A stretch of 64,000 nucleotides of DNA, from assembly GCF_003991905.1 (NCBI RefSeq), contig NZ_RSCL01000006.1, positions 349,733 through 413,732 of the forward strand, in the 5' to 3' direction. The translations under genes and the position numbers were made by a program. Shown here in pieces: positions 28,184 through 37,187 of the stretch. The stretch comes from Dulcicalothrix desertica PCC 7102 (GTDB taxonomy: Bacteria > Cyanobacteriota > Cyanobacteriia > Cyanobacteriales > Nostocaceae). The first letter of the stretch is position 1; each line of letters starts with the position of its first letter. A model generated the notes under the pieces. That model worked only from the letters and a program-made list of their open reading frames with translations, did not search any database and was not told the origin of the DNA.

Positions 28184-29049
28184 TCTATTAAAGTTTGACG
28201 CATGACATCGACGGGTACTGTTTCGCGTTGTAGCCAAATTTTTAAGGCTGCGGCGCCTTGTTGTACTAACATTTCTAAACCGTTTATAGTTATGGCTTCG
28301 GCTTGTTGGGCGAGTTCGAGAAATTTTGTTGGGTTTGGATTATAAGTTAAATCGTAGGCGATGGCGCCATCTGGTAAGTTATTTATTTCTTCGGGAGTTA
28401 AAGGCGCCTCATCAATATGAGGATACATGCCAATAGGTGTTGTATTGACAATGAGATTTGCTTGTGGGATATATTTTGGTAGTTTATCCCAGTGATGTAC
28501 ATGTAAATGTGCAGCTATTGTTGAATTGTTCCAGCTTTCATGAAAGGCAACTAATTTATTTAGGTTACGTCCGACTATGTGAATTTCGGGACAACCTAAT
28601 TGCGCGCATCCTGCAACAACTGCGCGTGCTGCTCCTCCGTTACCTAAAATAACTGCTGTAGTGTTAGACCAATCACGGTTATATGTTGATTGTAGGGGAG
28701 CAATAAATCCTTCAACGTCGGTGTTTGTACCAATCCATTGATTATCTTTACGAACAACAGTGTTAACAGCACCGACAGATTGAGCCAGACTTGAGATTTC
28801 GGATAATAGGGGAATAATTGTTTGTTTATGGGGAATGGTAATGCTAAAACCTACTACTCCAATTGCTGCAAACCCTTCTAAGGCAGCTTGTAAATTTTGT
28901 GGTGCGATTGGAAATGGCAGGTAAGCATAATCTATTCCCATCTGAGCAATGGCAGCATTGTGCATACGAGGTGATAGCGAATGCTCTACTGGATATCCTA
29001 TTACACCTAAAAGCTTGGTTGTTCCTGTAATCAACGTTGGTAGCCCCAA
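28162..29049 (-). CDS. aroE: Shikimate dehydrogenase
   Basis: NADPH-dependent reduction of 3-dehydroshikimate in aromatic amino-acid synthesis. It has 295 residues. Substrate-site SLSPRMHN is near residue 25, with IPHKQ lysine and NTDVEGF. The nucleotide loop is GNGGAARAV, and the NTTPIGM segment is intact. The C-terminal EVLSRKC is encoded by STRR repeat remnants, suggesting that the end of the gene was overwritten without loss of the enzyme core. Confidence 0.93.
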   Translation of the reverse strand: MGLPTLITGTTKLLGVIGYPVEHSLSPRMHNAAIAQMGIDYAYLPFPIAPQNLQAALEGFAAIGVVGFSITIPHKQTIIPLLSEISSLAQSVGAVNTVVRKDNQWIGTNTDVEGFIAPLQSTYNRDWSNTTAVILGNGGAARAVVAGCAQLGCPEIHIVGRNLNKLVAFHESWNNSTIAAHLHVHHWDKLPKYIPQANLIVNTTPIGMYPHIDEAPLTPEEINNLPDGAIAYDLTYNPNPTKFLELAQQAEAITINGLEMLVQQGAAALKIWLQRETVPVDVMRQTLIEVLSRKC

Positions 29050-29275
29050 ATGGTCGGTGTTACAAATGCTTGTGCATAAGTTGACAAGTTTATTACTAAT
29101 TATATAACTAGAGGCAAATGATTTACTATTCGTAAATTTATGTAATTAAGGCGCCCATGATTATGGGCACTGTTGCTAGGATAGAGAATATTCTCTCCTT
29201 GCCTACATAACTGAATAGTTAAAGATATTACGCTGCTGCTCGTTTCAAGTTTACAAAATGTAAAGGATTGGGGTA

Positions 29276-29437
29276 ATGCTTTATACTGTCGAGCCCGGTG
29301 ATACTTTGTTAAAAATTACAGAGAAGTTTTATGGAAATCGTCTTTTTTGGCAACTAATTATTGATGCGAATCCAGATGTAATTGTACTAATGCCAGGAAT
29401 CAGAATGTTGATACCTTTACAATGTGGTTATCACTGA
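29276..29437 (+). CDS. Stand-alone LysM microprotein (53 aa)
   Basis: ATG at 29276 preceded by AAAGGA at about nine bases, stop TGA at 29435. The whole 53-residue product is one LysM domain: MLYTVEPGDTLLKITEKFYGN at the front (YxVxxGDTLxxIA-like core) and the closing PGIRMLIP. There is no signal peptide or membrane helix, so it would be cytoplasmic unless it acts after lysis or with a partner. Its last bases overlap by 7 nt the 3' end of the convergent phosphatase gene. LysM normally binds N-acetylglucosamine polymers. A degraded larger gene is less likely, since start, ribosome site and stop are all present. Confidence 0.75.
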   Translation: MLYTVEPGDTLLKITEKFYGNRLFWQLIIDANPDVIVLMPGIRMLIPLQCGYH

Positions 29438-29970
29438 TGTTTGTTACGGCATTTATCAAGAAGTGCATTTAGTTCTGTTACAACTTTCCAAGGATTTTTG
29501 ACGTAAAAAGGAGCGGCAAAAGCTGCTTCATAAGGGTCTCTACCTGTTTTTTTAACAGCAGTAATTGCCTCGTGGTTTGATATTCCGCGACTATATACTA
29601 ACCAAGCAGCTAATACATGTCCTGTACGTCCAATTCCTCCTCCGCAATGCACAACTACTTTTTCGCTTTCTTGAAAAGCTTCGTTGAGAAACGGCAAGAT
29701 AATTTGAGTCAATGTTTCTTCGCTTGCTAAGTGAAAATCTTCAATCGGCGCCGAGCATACTTTATTCGCTCCAAATGTTTGATAATAAGTTTCAAGTAGG
29801 TTTAATGGGTAACGGGTTAATTGAGCATCTGCAAGCAAGCAACAAACTCTCTGGATATCTTGTTCCTGCATAAACTGTACCCAGTTATTAACTTCCTCGT
29901 TTGAATAACCGGGTTTAGCTGCACCATAAACTATGGTTTCTTTTTCATCAGCAGCATAAAATTTATACAT
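29431..29970 (-). CDS. Dual-specificity / tyrosine phosphatase-like protein
   Basis: 179 residues. The cysteine phosphatase loop HCX5R is VVHCGGGIGRTGH, with catalytic C109 and R115. The N-terminal part holds the usual strand-helix pattern with an aspartate-bearing loop (PIEDFHLAS) as the probable general acid. Cytoplasmic. It begins 9 bp after the obgE stop on the same strand, so co-transcription with obgE is likely. Whether the substrate is a protein or a small molecule is unknown. Confidence 0.85.
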   Translation of the reverse strand: MYKFYAADEKETIVYGAAKPGYSNEEVNNWVQFMQEQDIQRVCCLLADAQLTRYPLNLLETYYQTFGANKVCSAPIEDFHLASEETLTQIILPFLNEAFQESEKVVVHCGGGIGRTGHVLAAWLVYSRGISNHEAITAVKKTGRDPYEAAFAAPFYVKNPWKVVTELNALLDKCRNKHQ

Positions 29971-29979
29971 TCTTGTACA

Positions 29980-31020
<1,041 letters not shown>

Positions 31021-31143
31021 TCAAAAGTGCTGAGTACTGAGTGTTGAGTAATAAGTTAAGAGTCATGAGTCTTCTATTATAAATATTCTTAGCACCATTA
31101 ACCTAATTAATTCGGTCTTTACACTCAGCACTCAGCACTCTCC
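31021..31143. repeat. STRR GCTGAGT with inverted copies
   Basis: Imperfect GTGCTGAGTACTGAGTGTTGAG after position 31025 and the inverse ACTCAGCACTCAGCACTC near 31122-31139, between the Mo-nitro_C gene and obgE. Confidence 0.75.
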
Positions 31144-31149
31144 ACTATT

Positions 31150-31836
31150 TTATATATACGGGGTGACATCCTCACCACAATCATCAGCTAGGTAAGAAAG
31201 CGCACGGAAACGCAACCCTACTAGTTGTTCGTAGATGGGATTGAGTTTACATAAGGGAGGGATATGAACTATTTTGCGCTTAAATAAAGTGACATCACGT
31301 TCAAAAGGACATTGCGAGGGAATCATTTTACACAAGAAACGCGCAACTCTAGGGTCATGAATTTCAAGCTTATCTAGCCAGTCACGCACTGGATGAAGCG
31401 CATCTGGGTGTTGACGACTGGGAGTTGTAGTTATAGTTTGTGACGTTGCTGGGTCAATTTTTTCTGGATGTTCAAGGGTGTGACGTAAAGCTTCAAGAAT
31501 ATTTTCTGGTTCACCTAAAGCTTTGCACAACTCATGAAGCATGTAGTCTTCACTTTTGGTATATGTACCATCGGCAATTGCCACCATCACGGCAGTTCGT
31601 AAGAAATTTTCTGCTAGAGGTGTACCTTTACCTAGTACAATTGCTAGTTCGTCTGGCGAAATATCTTCTAGTGATTCGATTACTAGGCCAGGAGCTAACT
31701 CCTGCTCGGTAATGCTAGCAATTAACTGCTGTTCTTGGTCATCGAAATCGCCATCTGCCCAAGCAATAGCGAGCAACCCGCGCAACCACGCACTCACTTG
31801 TTCGCTGCTGTAAGGAGATTTTACCGCACTCATCAT
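31150..31836 (-). CDS. TerB-like plus Mo-dependent nitrogenase C-terminal domain protein
   Basis: 228 residues. The N-terminal half has TerB-like turns (AIAWADGDFDDQEQQLI, AVMVAIADGTYTKSEDYML). The C-terminal half (about 150-228) matches what I recall as the Mo-nitro_C family: HDPRVARFLCKMIPSQCPFERD, then HIPPLCKLNPIYEQLVGLRFRALSYLADDCGED. Three cysteines are conserved in that region. The Pfam name reflects an early annotation; a biochemical link to nitrogenase is not shown. No nif genes are nearby. Separated from obgE by STRR repeats. Confidence 0.75.
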   Translation of the reverse strand: MMSAVKSPYSSEQVSAWLRGLLAIAWADGDFDDQEQQLIASITEQELAPGLVIESLEDISPDELAIVLGKGTPLAENFLRTAVMVAIADGTYTKSEDYMLHELCKALGEPENILEALRHTLEHPEKIDPATSQTITTTPSRQHPDALHPVRDWLDKLEIHDPRVARFLCKMIPSQCPFERDVTLFKRKIVHIPPLCKLNPIYEQLVGLRFRALSYLADDCGEDVTPYI

Positions 31837-32302
31837 AAAGTCATGCCTAAAGCTGTATTTATGTCCATAGTAGCGAACGGTAAGTTAAGGCAGTAAGGGT
31901 GAAAATTGGAAAATGAGGGGTTTACTATTAGGTATTTTTATCATTTGCTTCTTGTTTAAATATTTTATTTTATTATTGTGACAGACTTTATATTGAATAT
32001 TACAGTATAATTTATATACCCAATATTAAGAATTATTTCTAATTATTTTTTCAAGCTAACTAAGTAATAATTGTATAAAATAATACTATTGTTTATGATA
32101 GTCAATGTATCTAAGTAGACAGTATGATTTATAAGTTATTTGCTAATCTTTAGCAAGTAGTAAGAGTAAATTAGCAACGGATATAACGGATGTAACGGAT
32201 AAGTTATTTGTGATAGTAAGCTTTTAAGGCGCCTTAAATTAAAAAAATCAGCTATCCGTTGCATCCGTTCAAATCTGTTGCAAATGTTTAAAGGTGTGAA
32301 TA
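31837..32302. other. Intergenic region with a hairpin repeat
   Basis: 466 bp, AT-rich, between divergent genes. Apart from the ACGGATGTAACGGAT hairpin at 32174-32282, I see no gene or RNA. Confidence 0.5.
32174..32282. repeat. GCAACGGATATAACGGATG hairpin element
   Basis: GCAACGG, ATAACGGATG and TAACGGAT on the left face ATCCGTTGCATCCGTT and CTGTTGC on the right. A central TTAAGGCGCCTTAA palindrome lies in between. A second copy of the family is at 55378-55466. It lies 20 bp upstream of the GCS-like start, so it is in the transcribed leader or promoter region. Confidence 0.75.
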
Positions 32303-33418
32303 ATGTTTAATTTTGGCATAGAACATGAGGTTGCTTTCGTTGACCGTGTGGGAAATTTTGTTGATTTTTCACGTGCAAAGTTTGCTGATTTTAATCAAAT
32401 AATTGAAGCATTACCAGAGTATGCTGATGATTATTTACACCTGCATATGGGGGATGCTGGGATTAGAAAAAAAAGATGGTATATTGAAGGGTTTGAGCGT
32501 TATTCAGAGTCTGAGCAGTTTGTGGAATGCGTACCAAAAGGAATTGAGATACGCACTACGATTCACTCTAGTATTCAAGATACTATTACAGAGTTGAATG
32601 AGAGTTTTTCTTTACTGTGCGATGTTGCATCTAAGTTTGGACTTTCTCCAGTTCTAATTAGTTACAACCCTTACCAATCAAAATATGAACCTCAACCACC
32701 GTTAAATGCTTTTGAGATTAGTGAGTTGCAGGCATATCCAGATGAACAAACTGTTAATATTTATATGGTTTCATATGGACCAGATTTAAATATTTCAATG
32801 GCTGATTTACCAGTAGAGCGTGTAATTGAGATTGGTCAGAAGTTAACTTATTACAGTCCCTATATTGTTTCTTTTAGCTATAGCTCCCCTTTTTATGAGG
32901 GTGCTTTATGGGAAGGATTATCAGTAAGAACGTTTATTCGTACAGGAAAGCGTGCGGCAACACGGGTATTTGTAGCAGAACAAGAACAACTTATTTCAAG
33001 TATTCCTGCACTTACTAAAATTGCGCGTTTGCCAGCAGAAGTAGGTCGAATTGAATTTAAAGCTTGTGATAGCTGTGATGATTTTAGTATTTATGCTGGG
33101 ATATTAGCTTTATTAAAAGGTTTAGTGCTAGACACAACTTTACCAGGTCGAGCAACTGTTCCCGATGCTGCGTTACATCAACTTTCTGCCCAAGAAGCAT
33201 TTGATCACGAAGAAATTTTTGGCGCCGCAACTGAGGTAATTCATGCTGCTGAAGTTGCTCTTAATAATAATAGTGACCCTGATGTTGAGTTATTGGCGCC
33301 GCTTAAAAGTTTTTTAGAAAAGCGCGAAACTCCTGCACATCAACTTGTTAGAGCTTATAAAAATTTGGGGTCAATAGAAAAAGCATTGATGCAAACCTAT
33401 CTTAAATTAGATTCTTAA
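32303..33418 (+). CDS. Glutamate-cysteine ligase-like (GCS2 superfamily) protein
   Basis: 371 residues. The N-terminus FNFGIEHEVAFVD and the metal/substrate strand EIRTTIHSSIQD are those of the GCS2 carboxylate-amine ligase fold. The glycine-poor ATP region and VGRIEFKACDSCDDFSIYAG follow the same family order. The usual cyanobacterial GshA has a different, longer N-terminus, so this is more likely a paralog joining another acid and amine. Substrates cannot be read from sequence. A REP-like palindrome begins two bases after the stop. Confidence 0.7.
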   Translation: MFNFGIEHEVAFVDRVGNFVDFSRAKFADFNQIIEALPEYADDYLHLHMGDAGIRKKRWYIEGFERYSESEQFVECVPKGIEIRTTIHSSIQDTITELNESFSLLCDVASKFGLSPVLISYNPYQSKYEPQPPLNAFEISELQAYPDEQTVNIYMVSYGPDLNISMADLPVERVIEIGQKLTYYSPYIVSFSYSSPFYEGALWEGLSVRTFIRTGKRAATRVFVAEQEQLISSIPALTKIARLPAEVGRIEFKACDSCDDFSIYAGILALLKGLVLDTTLPGRATVPDAALHQLSAQEAFDHEEIFGAATEVIHAAEVALNNNSDPDVELLAPLKSFLEKRETPAHQLVRAYKNLGSIEKALMQTYLKLDS

Positions 33419-33419
33419 T

Positions 33420-33508
33420 CTTGTGGAACAGGCATCCTTGCCTGTTAGATATTTAGGGGGCTTGGTTGTTTCATATTCAGGGCGGGCAAGGATGCCCACC
33501 CCACAAGA
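33420..33508. repeat. REP-like palindrome family A, copy 1
   Basis: CTTGTGGAACAGGCATCCTT at one end and the inverse GGCAAGGATGCCCACCCCAC plus AAG at the other. It fills almost the whole space between the convergent GCS-like and old-yellow-enzyme genes. Confidence 0.85.
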
Positions 33509-33512
33509 GAAT

Positions 33513-34595
33513 TTAAGCAACAGCTGTTAAAGCTGGGTAATCGATGTAACCTTTTTCACCGGGAGTATAGAAAGTATGAGAATCTGGAGTATTAAGCGAT
33601 GTGCCTTTGCGGAAACGTTCGACTAAATCAGGATTAGCAATAAATAGAGTACCGTAAGCTATTAAATCCGCTTCATTATTTTCTAAAGCTTCGGCGCCTA
33701 ACTCTTGGTTATATCCACCATTAACCATTAGTATTCCATTATACGTGCGACGAATATGAGGCGTAACGCGCGGTTCTGGGCCTGCCATTGCACTACCAGG
33801 AAGTCCTTCAAGAACATGTAAATAAGCGAGTTGAAATTTATTTAATTGTTCAGCAGCATAAGTAAATAATCCAATAGGGTCGCTATCACTCATATCGTTG
33901 TAAGGATTTACAGGTGATATTCTAATACCCACACGGTCGGCACTCCAAGCAGAAACTACGGCTTCGACAACTTCTAACATGAAGCGCACACGGTTTTGTA
34001 TGGTGCCACCATATTCATCATTACGTTGATTTGCACTATCTCGTAAAAATTCATCAATTAAATAACCATTGGCGCCGTGTATTTCTACACCATCGAATCC
34101 AGCTTCACGTGCGTTTTTTGTAGCTGTAGCGTAGTCTGCAACAGTTGCGTGAATTTCTTCTACTGTTAATTCGCGTGGTGTTACGTAAGGTTTTTTACCT
34201 AGTGGTGTATGGGCATCACCAATAGCAGCAATAGCTGAGGGTCCCACTGGCTGTTGTCCGTTGAGAAAGTCAGGGTGTGATACTCTGCCCATGTGCCAAA
34301 GTTGTAAGAATATACGACCACCTGCTTGATGGACTGCATCAGTTACAGTTTGCCAGTTTGTAATATCTTCGGGTTTAAATATTGTGGGAGCATTTACCCA
34401 ACCTACACCAAACGGTGATATTGAAGTTGCTTCACTAATTATTAATCCTGCTGTTGCACGCTGACGGTAATATTCCACCATTATCTCAGTGGGTGTACCA
34501 TCACTTTCTGCTCGTCCTCGTGTTAGTGGCGCCATTACCATACGGTTTGGTAGTGTTAAGGCGCCGACTTTAATCGAATCGAAGAGTGTTGTCAT
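33513..34595 (-). CDS. Old yellow enzyme family alkene reductase
   Basis: FMN- and NAD(P)H-dependent ene-reductase of the NemA/XenA-like class, 360 residues in a TIM barrel. LPNRMVMAPLTRGRA near residue 15 and the His/Asn substrate anchors in EIHGANGYLIDEFLRDSANQR are intact, as is VNGGYN before the phosphate-binding end. It reduces activated C=C bonds or nitro compounds, typically as detoxification; the native substrate is unknown. The gene stands alone between REP-like repeats. Confidence 0.92.
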   Translation of the reverse strand: MTTLFDSIKVGALTLPNRMVMAPLTRGRAESDGTPTEIMVEYYRQRATAGLIISEATSISPFGVGWVNAPTIFKPEDITNWQTVTDAVHQAGGRIFLQLWHMGRVSHPDFLNGQQPVGPSAIAAIGDAHTPLGKKPYVTPRELTVEEIHATVADYATATKNAREAGFDGVEIHGANGYLIDEFLRDSANQRNDEYGGTIQNRVRFMLEVVEAVVSAWSADRVGIRISPVNPYNDMSDSDPIGLFTYAAEQLNKFQLAYLHVLEGLPGSAMAGPEPRVTPHIRRTYNGILMVNGGYNQELGAEALENNEADLIAYGTLFIANPDLVERFRKGTSLNTPDSHTFYTPGEKGYIDYPALTAVA

Positions 34596-34736
34596 TGGGG
34601 ATTTTTATGTAGCGAACTTTCTTTTAGGTTACGAAGCACGCGGTACTTGGTAGCAGAATAGCTCAAAAATGCTAATAAAGTTACAAAAACTTTACTCTGC
34701 TTAAGGTTTTGTATCAATTAGTTTAGATTAAACTAT

Positions 34737-34898
34737 CTTGTGGAATGATTATCTTGTGGAATGATTATCTTGTGGAATAATTATCTTGTGGAATGGGCAT
34801 CCTTGCCCGTTCTAAAAGTAGGATGGCTTGCCTGTTCTAAAGGTGGGATGGCTTGCTTGTTCTAAACGTGGGCGGGCAAGGATGCCCACCCCACAAGA
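34737..34898. repeat. REP-like palindrome family A, copy 2 (expanded)
   Basis: Three tandem CTTGTGGAATGATTAT units (16 bp) lead into GTGGAATGGGCATCCTTGCC. Two decayed TGGCTTGCCTGTTCTAAA units follow, and then the inverse GGCAAGGATGCCCACCCCAC. The 34596-34926 gap holds nothing else that I can identify. Confidence 0.85.
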
Positions 34899-34926
34899 GA
34901 ATTTTGGATATTTTTTATTTGAAAAT

Positions 34927-35166
34927 TTATTGCTGTGCGCGATGCTGATATGCTTCTTCTTCAAGTGCAAACCAATCTTGGGCAAGATTAAGGTCGCGTT
35001 CAGCATGACGAGTGGCGCCTTTTTTCATCTGCTGTCTCAGTTGTTCTTTTTGTTTTTGGACAAGTATATTTTTTTACTCTAAAAATTCGGCGAATTCAAG
35101 AAGCTGCTGCTGTTTATCTAGAGGTAAGGATTTTACAAGACCGATGATTTTGGTTTCTACACTCAT
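34927..35166 (-). pseudogene. Broken small antitoxin-like gene (in-frame stop)
   Basis: Read on the minus strand from ATG 35166 this gives 30 residues (MSVETKIIGLVKSLPLDKQQ..LEFAEFLE), a TAA at 35074-35076, then 48 further residues in the same frame (including KKGATRHAERDLNLAQDWFA and EEEAYQHRAQQ) to a stop at 34927. The N-terminus resembles DUF2281-type antitoxins of cyanobacteria. The single premature stop suggests recent inactivation, or two short products. No adjacent toxin gene is seen. Confidence 0.55.
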
Positions 35167-35335
35167 AATATTATGGCTTTACACTACTAAAATGGGTGGA
35201 TAAAGTATCTAGGATAAGAGCAAAGCTGCGGAGTCAAGCAACAAAGAAGCATTTACCTGTGTTTTTACTGAACCCTTTGTATTTTTGTTAAGCGAGAATC
35301 TAAAAAGTGGACTTAACTTTATACGGGGTAAAAGT

Positions 35336-35632
35336 ATGGTTTCTAGTGCGCTGAAGCCGAACGTTCAAAGCTTGCAAGAAGACGTTGTTGATCTATTGGA
35401 GCAAATTAGCTCGTTAATGGGTTATGCTAGCGACGTTTTAAGTAATGATAATGATAACAAATATATACAGTTTCAACACCAAGTACAGAGCGAAGCAAAC
35501 AAAGTTAAGAATCTTGAGTTGAGAATGGCAATTGTGGCGCCAATGAAAGCTGGTAAGTCAACAATTGTGAACGCGATAGCAGGACAAGAAATTCTGCCAA
35601 GCCGTAATTCCGCACTTTTCGGCATTGGCTAA
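35336..35632 (+). pseudogene. Truncated dynamin-family GTPase
   Basis: About 98 residues from the ATG at 35336 (a TTG at 35285 is also open). A helical N-terminus (VVDLLEQISSLMGYASDVL) is followed by the P-loop APMKAGKSTIVNAIAG and GQEILPSRNSA, then an abrupt end ALFGIG-stop. Bacterial dynamin-like proteins run to 500-900 residues, so only the first sixth remains. The break falls directly after the P-loop. The sequence that follows is unrelated, consistent with a deletion junction near 35608. Confidence 0.75.
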
Positions 35633-35719
35633 TAAATTTCGACTAGTTTGGTGTTCATAATAAGTAATTAAAACTTTTAATCCACGTTTTGACAGATTGA
35701 GTCCAACCATTGTTGTCTT

Positions 35720-36177
<458 letters not shown>

Positions 36178-36253
36178 TAATTATAATATTATAGTTTTTT
36201 ACTTGAGCAACTTGTACTAAAGGTAATCTTAATTTTGTTGTTAAGACGGTTAG

Positions 36254-36281
36254 AGGCGGGCAAGGATGCCCGCTCCACAAG
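36254..36281. repeat. REP-like palindrome family A, copy 3
   Basis: GGCGGGCAAGGATGCCCGCT plus CCACAAG. It flanks the 3' end of the RAYT transposase gene; copy 4 flanks its 5' end in the opposite orientation. Confidence 0.85.
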
Positions 36282-36336
36282 AAGGGGGCAAGAGTTATAT
36301 TAGCTTTTGGTAAAACGATATTAAGTATAGGGTTGA

Positions 36337-36804
36337 TTATGATGCTTGCCAGAAAAAAGGATATTCTTCTGGAGTTTCAGAAAATCCTGCTTTAACTGGA
36401 TTTTGTCTGATGTATTCCCAAATTGCTAATAACTCTTGTTCATCTCTAACTATTCGGTCGTATCGTTCATCTTGCCAAATTATACCTGTGTGTTTGCTGG
36501 CTTTAGAGATTTGATTGGAACTGTAACTTTTGATGCTGTGCATAATATTGCTGATTGACCAATATTCATTTTCTAACTTTAGCCAGGGTTCTATTAGCAT
36601 ATGCACATGGTCTGCCATCACAACTAAAACTGGAATTTTATACCTTTTATTATTGAAGAATAAACAGCTATTTAAAACTATTTGCCTTGCTTCTGGGGTG
36701 AGTTCTAATTTTTGCCAAGTATTGAAAGTTATAAAATAAGTGGCGCCGTCTAATTCCCAGTGAGGCAAGTTTCTTTCGGTAGCTTTAAAGTTTGTTTCTT
36801 GCAT
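36337..36804 (-). CDS. REP-associated tyrosine transposase (RAYT, Y1 HUH family)
   Basis: 155-residue single-domain HUH nuclease. The His-hydrophobic-His motif is MADHVHMLI (H66, H68). The candidate nucleophilic tyrosine is Y115 in WQDERYDRIVRDEQEL, followed by the family ending IWEYIRQNPVKAGF. RAYTs cleave and join single-stranded REP palindromes and are thought to spread them. Here the gene is intact and enclosed by inverse family-A palindromes at 36254 and 36836, with four more family-A clusters elsewhere in the window, which identifies its likely substrate. Confidence 0.9.
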   Translation of the reverse strand: MQETNFKATERNLPHWELDGATYFITFNTWQKLELTPEARQIVLNSCLFFNNKRYKIPVLVVMADHVHMLIEPWLKLENEYWSISNIMHSIKSYSSNQISKASKHTGIIWQDERYDRIVRDEQELLAIWEYIRQNPVKAGFSETPEEYPFFWQAS

Positions 36805-36835
36805 TTAAATTTGGTAAATGGTTTTTATTATTCAT

Positions 36836-36862
36836 CTTGTGGAGCGGGCATCCTTGCCCGCC
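36836..36862. repeat. REP-like palindrome family A, copy 4
   Basis: CTTGTGGAGCGGGCATCCTT then GCCCGCC, about 30 bp upstream of the RAYT start, in inverse orientation to copy 3. Confidence 0.85.
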
Positions 36863-36998
36863 ATTTATATCTTTCCCATTTACCAAAAAATATTTTCTAA
36901 TTTATTAGTAATAAATAGAATCTTTGTACAATTTAAATTTTCTTATATTTTATATAAAGTAAATTGTTTTGATTATCATTGACATATTTGGTTCAACT

Positions 36999-37117
36999 CT
37001 TGTGGGATGGGCATCCTTGCCCGTTTAAATTTTTAAGGGCGGGCAGGGATGCCCGCTCCACAAGACAGTTCCACAAGACAGTTCCACAAGACAGTTCCAC
37101 AAGGCAGTTCCACAAGA
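36999..37117. repeat. REP-like palindrome family A, copy 5 with 13-bp tandem tail
   Basis: TTGTGGGATGGGCATCCTTG pairs with the inverse GGGCAGGGATGCCCGCTCCA. Four tandem 13-bp units (A/G)CAGTTCCACAAG follow, which look like stuttering of the repeat end. It lies just downstream of the psaB terminator. Confidence 0.85.
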
Positions 37118-37126
37118 TTACAATAA

Positions 37127-37157
37127 AAAATCCCCTACCACATGGGTAGGGGATTTT
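37127..37157 (-). terminator. Rho-independent terminator of psaAB
   Basis: AAAATCCCCTACC and GGTAGGGGATTTT form a 13-bp perfect stem with a 5-nt loop and a T run on the minus strand, about 30 bp after the psaB stop. Confidence 0.92.
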
Positions 37158-37187
37158 ATTAGTTAGCTAAGAGCTGTGAAGTTGGAA

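Noticed and set aside
31150-31836. Part of a nitrogenase (nif) cluster
   Set aside because: Only the family name mentions nitrogenase; no nif, fdx or hes genes surround it.
34828-35082. Plus-strand 84-codon open frame across the REP cluster and broken antitoxin
   Set aside because: It begins in family-A repeat sequence and reads the antisense of a recognisable antitoxin remnant. Composition is not protein-like.
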